A DNA stretch of 12,229 bases from Pseudomonadota bacterium (GTDB taxonomy: Bacteria; Pseudomonadota; Alphaproteobacteria; Sphingomonadales; Sphingomonadaceae): assembly GCA_023386135.1 (NCBI GenBank), contig JAEWKG010000223.1, positions 1-12,229 of the forward strand, in the 5' to 3' direction. Both the position numbers and the translations under genes were made by a program. Position 1 is the stretch's first letter. The number at the start of each line of letters is the position of its first letter. The notes under the pieces were generated by a model, which ran no database searches, was not told the origin of the DNA, and saw only the letters and a list, made by a program, of their open reading frames with translations. Below, one piece after another: positions 1 to 6,314 of this stretch.

Positions 1-1111
1 GCGAGATGCCGAGCATCGCCTCGAACGCGCGGCCGAACAGCAGGATTACGACGGCCGCAGCCGCAACGTCGGCCTGGCTGCCGAACAGGCTGAGGAACGA
101 GAACCGCCCGCCGGCGATGACAGCCGCCAACGGGAAGGCGATCGCGACGATCACCCGCACAGCGTAGCTGTAGATCGCTTTCACCTGCGCCCGGTCGGCC
201 TTCTCGGCGCTCGCGGCCAGCGGGGCCATCACGTAGACGAAGGCGATCCGCACTAGCTGCACCACGCTCGACAGCTTGCGGGCGATCGTGAACAGGCCCG
301 ATGCCCGCGCGCCCGCCGCGCCGGGAAGGAGCTGGTTGAGGATCAGCGCCGGCGAATCGCTGAAAATGCGCGCGACGATGTTCGACGGCAGCACTGACAG
401 GCCCGCCCAGAATGTATGCCGCGCGCAGTCGCCCCACCACGCGCCGGCAAACAGCAGGTCGAGCCGGTAGTACCGGCGCAGCAGCCGGACGCACAGGATC
501 GCGGTCACCAGCAGCGACAGGATGTGCGCGATGAACAGCCCGCTGAGGCCGAGCCCCACGAAAAACAGCGCACCCGCGAGCACCAGGCGGATGATCTGCT
601 CCCACACGATGCGCAGGCGGATTTCCGCGCCGAACACCATGCGCGCGCGCAGGGCCGAGGTGGCGATCTCGACGAAGGCCCACAGCGGCAGGGTCCAGAT
701 GAACACCCGCACCGCCGGGACCAGCAGGTGCTTGTCGTCGTCGGCCACGTTGAGCAGCGGGGCCAGTTGCGGCGCCATCAGCGAGATGATTGCCGCCACG
801 ACGATGCACGGTCCCACCCCGAACACCATCGCCGTGCGCAGCGCCTCGGCCGCTTCGGCATCGGTGGCGGACCTGGGGACGGTGCGCTGCATCGCGCTGG
901 TCATGCCGAGATCGAACACGTTCTCGATCAGGTTCACGGTCGCCCACATCACCGCGTACATGCCGTAGCCGGCGAGGCCGAACATCAGCACGTAGAGCGG
1001 CTGCGAGACGATCTCCACCACCGCGCCCATGCGCGCAAGGATCGTCGAGCCGAGCCCGCGGGCGACGCGGCGGCTGTCGATGCTTTCAGGGGGAACGGCG
1101 GTATCGCTCAT
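1..1111 (-). CDS. Polysaccharide/O-antigen flippase, MOP (Wzx-like) family, C-terminus beyond left edge
   Basis: This gene reads leftward from an ATG at 1111 and stays open to the window edge, giving 370 residues without a stop. The protein is strongly hydrophobic, with membrane-like segments near residues 35-60, 95-120, 135-155, 173-205, 285-300, 315-335 and 350-362. They are joined by short arginine-rich loops, as in lipopolysaccharide biosynthesis proteins of the MOP superfamily. These inner-membrane proteins flip undecaprenyl-linked oligosaccharides to the periplasm. A segment around residues 235-285 (LSVLPSNIVARIF, then ASGLFTIARKLSSVVQ) resembles the conserved mid-protein region of this family. 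Full members have about 420-500 residues, so perhaps 50-130 are missing. No strong ribosome-binding site precedes the ATG; the best match is AGGG about 12 nt upstream. It is divergent from sdhB. A MATE-like or generic membrane protein is the alternative, and the substrate cannot be inferred. Confidence 0.83.
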   Translation of the reverse strand, partial: MSDTAVPPESIDSRRVARGLGSTILARMGAVVEIVSQPLYVLMFGLAGYGMYAVMWATVNLIENVFDLGMTSAMQRTVPRSATDAEAAEALRTAMVFGVGPCIVVAAIISLMAPQLAPLLNVADDDKHLLVPAVRVFIWTLPLWAFVEIATSALRARMVFGAEIRLRIVWEQIIRLVLAGALFFVGLGLSGLFIAHILSLLVTAILCVRLLRRYYRLDLLFAGAWWGDCARHTFWAGLSVLPSNIVARIFSDSPALILNQLLPGAAGARASGLFTIARKLSSVVQLVRIAFVYVMAPLAASAEKADRAQVKAIYSYAVRVIVAIAFPLAAVIAGGRFSFLSLFGSQADVAAAAVVILLFGRAFEAMLGIS

Positions 1112-1263
1112 CGGGTCGCGCGGCCCTAGGGGGAAAATGGCGTGTAGGAAAGCGCCCGCGCATTCGGACGTTCGTGTGACGCCTGTAAGACAGCGCCCGA
1201 CGCTTGCCCTCGCCCGCCGAGCCGTTAGAGAGGCGGCAACCGACGACCCGAGGACTGCCGCCG
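1112..1263. other. Divergent intergenic region between flippase and sdhB
   Basis: These 152 bp must hold the promoters for both the leftward flippase gene and the rightward sdhB unit. No sequence close to a sigma-70 consensus is convincing on either strand. The nearest for sdhB is TTGCCC (1204-1209) with TTAGAG (1225-1230), but the 15-bp spacer is short and the match is weak. The right end contains the sdhB ribosome-binding site inside an inverted repeat, listed separately. No gene or RNA was recognised here. Confidence 0.5.
1232..1262 (+). promoter_or_regulatory. Inverted repeat enclosing the sdhB ribosome-binding site
   Basis: GGCGGCA at 1232-1238 is perfectly complementary to TGCCGCC at 1256-1262. 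The 17-nt interval contains the Shine-Dalgarno sequence GAGGA (1250-1254), which lies 9 nt before the sdhB ATG at 1264. If the mRNA folds this way, the ribosome-binding site sits in the loop and the start codon lies just outside the stem. That could either present or restrict the site. The repeat is visible directly; a regulatory role is inference, since 7-bp GC-rich complementarities are not rare at this base composition. Confidence 0.4.
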
Positions 1264-2046
1264 ATGGCCACCTTCACGCTGCCCAAGAATTCCAAGATCA
1301 ACGGCAAGGGGCGCAGCTACCGCGCCGAGGGCGCGAAACGCGTGAAGTCGTTCAAGATCTACCGCTTCGATCCCGACAGCGGCGAAAATCCGCGCTACGA
1401 CACGTTCGAGATCGACCTCGACGACTGCGGGCCGATGGTCCTCGACGCGCTGATCAAGATCAAGAACGAGATCGATCCGACGCTCACCTTCCGCCGCTCG
1501 TGCCGCGAGGGCATTTGCGGGTCGTGCTCGATGAACATGAACGGCCGCAACGGCCTCGCCTGCACCACCGCGATGGAGGATTTGGACGGCGACGTGCGGA
1601 TCACCCCGCTGCCGGCGATGCAGGTGATCAAGGACCTGGTGCCCGACTTCACCCACTTCTACGCCCAGTACGCCTCGATCAAGCCGTGGCTGCAGACCGT
1701 CACGCCCACCCCCTCGAACAAGGAACGGCTGCAGAGCCCCGAGCAGCGCGAGCGTCTCGACGGGCTCTACGAGTGCATCCTGTGCGCGTGCTGCTCGAGC
1801 TCGTGCCCCAGCTACTGGTGGAACGCCGACCGCTTCCTCGGCCCGGCGATCCTGCTGCAAGCCTACCGCTGGCTCGCAGACAGCCGCGACGAGATGACTG
1901 GCGAGCGGCTCGAACAGCTCGAGGACCCGTTCCGGCTTTATCGCTGCCACACGATCATGAACTGCGCCAACGTCTGCCCCAAGGGCCTCAGCCCGGCCAA
2001 GGCGATCGCCGAGATCAAGAAGCTGCAGGTCGAAAAGCACGCCTGA
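1264..2046 (+). CDS. sdhB: Succinate dehydrogenase iron-sulfur subunit
   Basis: SdhB carries electrons from the FAD of SdhA to ubiquinone in respiratory complex II, on the cytoplasmic face of the inner membrane. The 260-residue protein has every expected cluster ligand. C80, C85, C88 and C100 (SCREGICGSC...GLACTT) bind [2Fe-2S]. C171, C174, C177 and C238 bind [4Fe-4S]. C181, C228 and C234 bind [3Fe-4S]. The relative spacing of the seven second-domain ligands equals that of Escherichia coli SdhB. The short N-terminal extension (about 25 residues) and overall length fit alphaproteobacterial and mitochondrial SdhB. The ATG at 1264 is chosen because GAGGA lies 9 nt upstream; the reading frame is open for another 20 codons upstream, but these look non-coding. 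The gene leads a tightly packed unit with the thioesterase and zapE. sdhC, sdhD and sdhA are not adjacent, because the upstream neighbour is a divergent flippase gene. Confidence 0.98.
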   Translation: MATFTLPKNSKINGKGRSYRAEGAKRVKSFKIYRFDPDSGENPRYDTFEIDLDDCGPMVLDALIKIKNEIDPTLTFRRSCREGICGSCSMNMNGRNGLACTTAMEDLDGDVRITPLPAMQVIKDLVPDFTHFYAQYASIKPWLQTVTPTPSNKERLQSPEQRERLDGLYECILCACCSSSCPSYWWNADRFLGPAILLQAYRWLADSRDEMTGERLEQLEDPFRLYRCHTIMNCANVCPKGLSPAKAIAEIKKLQVEKHA

Positions 2047-2047
2047 G

Positions 2048-2509
2048 GTGGAGCGCGAAGAAGACAAGCGCTTCTTCCGCTACAAGCCGGCGGAGGACCA
2101 TCCAGGCTGGTACACCTGGAACATCATCGACGAGACCCGCTTCAACCACGCGGTGATGGGTCCGATGCTTATCCGCCTCGAAGGCGACAAATGTCGGGTG
2201 CGCATGACGCCCGAGCGCAAACACTCCAATTTGCAAGACATGATCCACGGCGCGGTGACGCTGGCGTTGATCGACATCTCGCTGTTCGCCGGCATGCGCA
2301 CGCTGACCGACAACGAAGGCGCGCGTGCGGTGACGCTGGAGCTGTCGACCCAGTTCATCGGTGCGGGTCGGATGGAGGAGCCGCTCGATTCGGTGGTCGA
2401 GGTGCTGCGCGAGACCGGTCGGATGGTGTTCATGCGCGGGCAGGTCGAACAGGACGAGCACCTCGTCGCGTCGTTCTCCGGCCTAGTCCGCAAGGCCCCT
2501 CGTCCGTGA
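2048..2509 (+). CDS. PaaI-family hotdog thioesterase
   Basis: This 153-residue protein fits the single-domain hotdog fold of PaaI/YbgC-like acyl-CoA thioesterases. The key segment is HGAVTLALIDISLF at residues 67-80. It matches the family's HGG-x-D helix pattern, with D76 in the place of the usual catalytic acid and alanine replacing the second glycine. It is followed by the expected beta strands (VTLELSTQFIGAG, VVEVLRETGRMVFMRGQV). The physiological substrate is unknown. Start choice: a GTG at 2048 lies one nucleotide after the sdhB stop (TGA 2044-2046). The N-terminal residues from there (RYKPAEDHPGWYTWNI) look genuinely coding, and the first in-frame ATG is more than 100 nt further in and would cut into the fold. 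There is little Shine-Dalgarno sequence beyond GAGG at the sdhB stop, so translational coupling is likely. Its stop overlaps the zapE start. Confidence 0.88.
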   Translation: MEREEDKRFFRYKPAEDHPGWYTWNIIDETRFNHAVMGPMLIRLEGDKCRVRMTPERKHSNLQDMIHGAVTLALIDISLFAGMRTLTDNEGARAVTLELSTQFIGAGRMEEPLDSVVEVLRETGRMVFMRGQVEQDEHLVASFSGLVRKAPRP

Positions 2510-3636
2510 GCCAGCTGATGGCGCGTTACGACGCGCTGGTTGCCGCGGGCGAGCTCAAGCCCGATCCCGACCAGCAGAACGCTGCGCGCGCACTTGCCGC
2601 GCTGCAGGGCCAGCTAGAGGCAAGCGACGACGGCGGCTTCCTCGGCAAGCTGTTCGGCCGCAAGCAGGCTCCCCTTCGCGGCATCTACCTGTGGGGCGGC
2701 GTGGGACGCGGCAAGTCGATGCTGATGGACCTGTTCGTCGAGACGCTGGCGATCCCGGACAAGCGGCGCGTGCACTTCCACGCCTTCATGCTCGAGGTCG
2801 ACGGCCTGATCCGCGAAGAGCGCGCGAAGGAAGCAGGCGACCCGATCGCGCCCACCGCCGCGCGCATCGCCGAGCAAGTCCGCTGCCTCGCCTTCGACGA
2901 GATGGTGGTCACCAACACCGCCGACGCCGCGATCATGGCGCGCCTGTTCACCGCGCTGATCATCGACGAGGGCGTGACGGTGGTCACCACCAGCAACCGG
3001 CCGCCGCGCGATCTCTACAAGGACGGGCTCAACCGGTCGCTGTTCCTGCCCTTCATCGATCTCGTGGAGCAGCGGCTCGACGTGATCCCGCTCAACGGCG
3101 CGACCGACTACCGGCTCGACCGCCTCGCCGGCATCGACACCTGGCACTCGCCGCTGGGAGACGAGGCGACCGCCAAGGTGCGGGAGGCCTTCTTCCGCCT
3201 CACCGACTACAATCCCGAGGACGCCGCCCACGTCCCCAGCGCCGAGCTCGACGTCTCTGGCAAAGAGGGGGGCGGTGGCCGCACGCTGCATGTTCCCAAG
3301 AGCCTCAAGGGCGTCGCCGTGTTCAGCTTCAAGCGCCTGTGCGGTGAAAACCGCGGCGCTGCGGACTACCTCGCGATCGCCCACGCCTACCATACGGTGA
3401 TCGTGGTCGGCATCCCGGTGATGGACCGCGATAACCGCGATCAGGCGCTGCGCTTCACCAAGCTGATCGACGCCTTGTACGAAAACAACGTCAAGCTGTT
3501 CGCCACCGCCGCCGCAGAGCCCGAGGCGCTCTATCCGTCAGGCGACGGCAGCTTCGAATTCGCCCGGACGGTGAGCCGGCTCGAGGAAATGCGCAGCGCC
3601 GACTACATGGCGCACGGTCACGGCGTGGAGGGTTGA
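2506..3636 (+). CDS. zapE: Cell division protein ZapE / AFG1-like AAA ATPase
   Basis: ZapE is a P-loop ATPase that associates with the FtsZ ring in E. coli; its mitochondrial relatives Afg1/LACE1 act in respiratory-chain protein quality control. From the GTG start the protein has 376 residues. It shows Walker A GGVGRGKS (64-71), Walker B CLAFDE (127-132), a TTSNR sensor segment (161-165) and the family signature PRDLYKDGLNRSLFLPFI (167-184). A later conserved block reads VFSFKRLCGENRGAADYLAIA. The start could be GTG at 2506, overlapping the thioesterase stop as GTGA with AAGG 10 nt upstream, or ATG at 2518, four codons in. The GTG is preferred for its overlap and spacing. The open frame further upstream, to 2191, only shadows the thioesterase gene. 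Position 133 onward reads MVVTN, where many ZapE proteins have FQVTD, a modest divergence next to Walker B. Confidence 0.95.
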   Translation: MSQLMARYDALVAAGELKPDPDQQNAARALAALQGQLEASDDGGFLGKLFGRKQAPLRGIYLWGGVGRGKSMLMDLFVETLAIPDKRRVHFHAFMLEVDGLIREERAKEAGDPIAPTAARIAEQVRCLAFDEMVVTNTADAAIMARLFTALIIDEGVTVVTTSNRPPRDLYKDGLNRSLFLPFIDLVEQRLDVIPLNGATDYRLDRLAGIDTWHSPLGDEATAKVREAFFRLTDYNPEDAAHVPSAELDVSGKEGGGGRTLHVPKSLKGVAVFSFKRLCGENRGAADYLAIAHAYHTVIVVGIPVMDRDNRDQALRFTKLIDALYENNVKLFATAAAEPEALYPSGDGSFEFARTVSRLEEMRSADYMAHGHGVEG

Positions 3637-3706
3637 ACCGCCCTCGCCGGCTCGCCACATAAGGGTCATTCCGGCGGCAACACCCCGCCGATGTGGACTG
3701 CATCCC

Positions 3707-4405
3707 ATGATCGACATCCGCCCTCACGCCGGCCTGGCGCATCGCGACCACGGCTGGCTCGACACCCGCTATCACTTCAGCTTTTCGGACTATCACGATC
3801 CCGCCCGCATGGGCTGGGGCGCGCTGCGGGTGTGGAACGACGACAGGATCGCCGCCAAGAGCGGGTTCCCGCCGCACTCGCACAGCGACATGGAAATCGT
3901 CACCTTCGTGCATTCGGGCGCGATCTCGCACCAGGATTCGCTCGGCAACCGGGGCCGGACCGGCGCGGGCGACGTACAGGTGATGAGCGCCGGCACCGGC
4001 ATCACCCACGCCGAGTACAATCTCGAGGACGAGGACACCACGCTGTTCCAGCTATGGATCGTCCCCGACCACGCCGGCGAGCAGCCGAGTTGGGGCGCGC
4101 GCGAGTTTCCGCACGACGACCGCGCCGGCCGTTGGGTCACGCTGGCGAGCGGCCAGAGCGGCGCAGACGATGCACTGCCGATCCGCGCCGACGCCAGCGT
4201 GCTGGCGGCCACCTTGCGCGCGGGCGCGAAGGTCTCCTACCCGGCCGATGCCGCGCGGCACCAATACCTCGTCTCGATCAACGGCAAGGTGCGGGTCAAC
4301 GGCCACGACGCCGGTGCGCGCGACGGGGTGGCGATCACCGGCGAGAGCGCGATCGAGGTAGAAGCTATCGAGGACGCCGAGCTGGTGCTCGTCGACACCC
4401 GCTGA
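3707..4405 (+). CDS. Pirin-family bicupin protein
   Basis: Pirins are Fe(II)-binding double-cupin proteins; bacterial YhhW-type members show quercetin 2,3-dioxygenase activity in vitro, while their physiological role is usually unclear. The 232-residue length is typical. The N-terminal cupin contains PPHSHSDMEIVTFV (55-68) and AGTGITHAEYN (95-105). The metal ligands fall at H57, H59, H101 and E103, the same positions as in characterised pirins. The C-terminal domain (from about residue 140) lacks the metal motif, as expected. The ATG at 3707 lacks a strong Shine-Dalgarno sequence. A CGGCGG/CCGCCG complementarity (3672-3677 with 3685-3690) lies 16 nt before it but has no U-run. The gene is 70 bp after zapE, so it could be read through from that unit or have its own promoter. 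It converges on the amidotransferase gene with only 4 nt between the stops. Confidence 0.95.
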   Translation: MIDIRPHAGLAHRDHGWLDTRYHFSFSDYHDPARMGWGALRVWNDDRIAAKSGFPPHSHSDMEIVTFVHSGAISHQDSLGNRGRTGAGDVQVMSAGTGITHAEYNLEDEDTTLFQLWIVPDHAGEQPSWGAREFPHDDRAGRWVTLASGQSGADDALPIRADASVLAATLRAGAKVSYPADAARHQYLVSINGKVRVNGHDAGARDGVAITGESAIEVEAIEDAELVLVDTR

Positions 4406-4409
4406 GGGC

Positions 4410-6305
4410 TCAGGCGGCTCCGAGGCGGGTCAGAGACCTGTCGAGCATCATCAGCTGCCACAACAACCTCGAATGATCGCTGCGGCCGGAGATATGCGCT
4501 TCCGCGAGCGCGGAAATCCGGCCGCTGTCGAACCACCCGGTGCGGGGGAGCGCGGGGCCGGGAGGGAGCCCCCGCGCCTCGCCCGCCAAGGGGCCGCGAA
4601 GCCACTGCGCGATCGGCGTCACGAACCCCAGCTTGGGCCGATACAACACCTCGTGCGGCAGGTAGCGTTCCATCGCGTGCTTGAGCAGCCATTTGCCCTG
4701 TCCGCGCCGGATGCGCAGGTTTTCGGGCAGCGTCGCGGCGAACTCGATCAACCGATGGTCGAGCAGCGGCTCGCGCGCCTCGAGGCTCACCGCCATGCTG
4801 GTGCGGTCGACCTTGGTCACGATGTCGCCCGGCAGCCAGAAAGTGAGGTCGGCGTACTGCGCGCGGTCGAGGCCCGAGCGCGACGGCGCCCGGCGCATGG
4901 TGTCTATGAGCGGCTCTTCGGCGCGATAGTCCTGCAGCTCGCGCCTGAACCCGTCGCTGTAGAGCCGCGCGCGCAGCTCCGGCGCCGTGACTGCGAGCGC
5001 CCGCGCGTACGCCTCCTCACCCGAAGCGGCGAGCGACTGGAGCGTCGTCTTGGCGCGAAATGCGCGCGGGGCCCAGTCGGCCTTGGGCCAGATCGAGCCG
5101 AGCGCACCGAACACCGGCTCGCGAAACCCGCGGGGCACGAACTGCCGCGTGCGCTCCTCGCCCGCGTGGAAGCGTTGGCGGCGGTAACCGGCGAACGCCT
5201 CATCGGCGCCGTCGCCTGATAGAGCCACCGTCACGGTCTCGCGCGCAAGCTGGCACACCCGCCAGGTCGGCAAGGCGGACGCATCGGCGAAGGGTTCGTC
5301 GAACATCGCGGCGAGGTGGTCGATTTCGGCAAAATCGTCCGCCGCGACCACTCGCTCGCGGTGATCGGTCGCGAAACGCTCGGCGATCGTTCGGGCATAG
5401 GACGTTTCATCGAGGTCGGCGGCGTCGAACCCGATCGAGCATGTGCGCACGGGCTCGCGCGATGCCTCGGCCATCAGCGCCACCACGCTGGAACTGTCCA
5501 CCCCGCCCGACAGGAACGCGCCGAGCGGCACGTCCGCGACCATTCGGCTCGTCACCGCCTCGCGGAGCCGGAACAGCAGTTCAGCCTCCAGATCGCGCGG
5601 CTTTTCGCGGCGGCGCTCGGCGAACGAGATGTCCCACCAGCGCACCGGAGCGGCCGGCGCCGCGTCGTGCTTGAGCAGGCGGTAGTGGCCGGCGGGCAAT
5701 TTCTCGACCCCGGACAGGATCGAGCGATGGTCGGGTACGTAGCCCCAGGCGAGGTAGTCCTCGATCGCCAGCGGATCGATCTCGCGGCGCAGCAGCGGGT
5801 GCGCCAGCAGCGCCTTGAGCTCGGAGCCGAAGGCGAGACTGCCATCGCTCAGCAGCGCCGTGAACAGCGGCTTCACCCCCAACCGATCGCGCGCGAGGAA
5901 CAGCTCGCGGCGGCCGAGGTCGTAGATCGCGAAGGAGAACATGCCATGGAGACGGCTCAGGCACGCCGGCCCCCACTGCTGCCAGGCGGCGAGGATGACT
6001 TCGCTGTCGCCCTGCGTGCGAAACCGCGCGCCCAGCGTCTCAAGTTCGCGTCGCAACTCCCTGAAATTGTATATTTCGCCGTTGTAGACGAGCATCGCGC
6101 GGCCGTCGAACGATGGCATCGGTTGCGGCGATCCGGCAAGGTCGATGATCGAGAGGCGGCGATGCCCCAGCGCCACGCCGGGGGCGGTCCACACGCCCTC
6201 CCCGTCGGGCCCGCGATGCGCGATCGCATCGCACATCCGGCTCACCCGAGCGGGGTCGACCGGCTTGGGGGTGCCGCAATGGAAGATGCCGGCGATCCCG
6301 CACAT
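4410..6305 (-). CDS. XrtA/PEP-CTERM system amidotransferase, asparagine synthetase-like (TIGR03108 type)
   Basis: This 631-residue protein has the two-domain layout of glutamine-hydrolysing asparagine synthetase. In the N-terminal glutaminase, C2 is exposed after removal of Met1 (MCGIAGIF), followed by HRGPDGEG (30-37), GHRRLSIIDL (47-56) and YNGEIYNF (74-81). The C-terminal synthetase domain has the ATP-pyrophosphatase loop SGGVDSS (266-272) and LSGDGADEAFAGY (362-374). Asparagine synthetases activate a carboxylate with ATP and transfer ammonia from glutamine. Paralogues in exosortase loci are thought to amidate a sugar or polymer component rather than make free asparagine; the acceptor is unknown. 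The Met-Cys start fixes the start codon at 6305. It is the last gene of the XrtA block, 9 nt after the exosortase stop. A housekeeping AsnB is the alternative, but the location argues for the system-specific form. Confidence 0.94.
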   Translation of the reverse strand: MCGIAGIFHCGTPKPVDPARVSRMCDAIAHRGPDGEGVWTAPGVALGHRRLSIIDLAGSPQPMPSFDGRAMLVYNGEIYNFRELRRELETLGARFRTQGDSEVILAAWQQWGPACLSRLHGMFSFAIYDLGRRELFLARDRLGVKPLFTALLSDGSLAFGSELKALLAHPLLRREIDPLAIEDYLAWGYVPDHRSILSGVEKLPAGHYRLLKHDAAPAAPVRWWDISFAERRREKPRDLEAELLFRLREAVTSRMVADVPLGAFLSGGVDSSSVVALMAEASREPVRTCSIGFDAADLDETSYARTIAERFATDHRERVVAADDFAEIDHLAAMFDEPFADASALPTWRVCQLARETVTVALSGDGADEAFAGYRRQRFHAGEERTRQFVPRGFREPVFGALGSIWPKADWAPRAFRAKTTLQSLAASGEEAYARALAVTAPELRARLYSDGFRRELQDYRAEEPLIDTMRRAPSRSGLDRAQYADLTFWLPGDIVTKVDRTSMAVSLEAREPLLDHRLIEFAATLPENLRIRRGQGKWLLKHAMERYLPHEVLYRPKLGFVTPIAQWLRGPLAGEARGLPPGPALPRTGWFDSGRISALAEAHISGRSDHSRLLWQLMMLDRSLTRLGAA

Positions 6306-6314
6306 GGCCCGCGC

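Noticed and set aside
416..1129. 237-codon plus-strand open frame opposite the flippase
   Set aside because: Composition is His/Arg/Gln/Asp-rich and patternless, while the opposite strand gives a coherent membrane protein.
1204..1230. TTGCCC...TTAGAG as an sdhB promoter
   Set aside because: Spacer of 15 bp and poor -10 match; not enough to call a promoter.
1225..2067. 280-codon minus-strand open frame opposite sdhB
   Set aside because: It is an exact shadow of sdhB with no family features; the plus strand carries all Fe-S ligands.
2614..3393. 259-codon minus-strand open frame opposite zapE
   Set aside because: Antisense shadow; low-complexity Val/Glu/Arg composition with no motif.
3672..3690. 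CGGCGG/CCGCCG hairpin between zapE and pirin as a terminator
   Set aside because: The 6-bp stem with a 7-nt loop is followed by no T-run; at this GC content it is easily chance.
4378..4391. CGAGC-TGGT-GCTCG hairpin near the pirin stop as a terminator
   Set aside because: The 5-bp stem is short, lies inside the pirin coding sequence and has no U-run on either strand.
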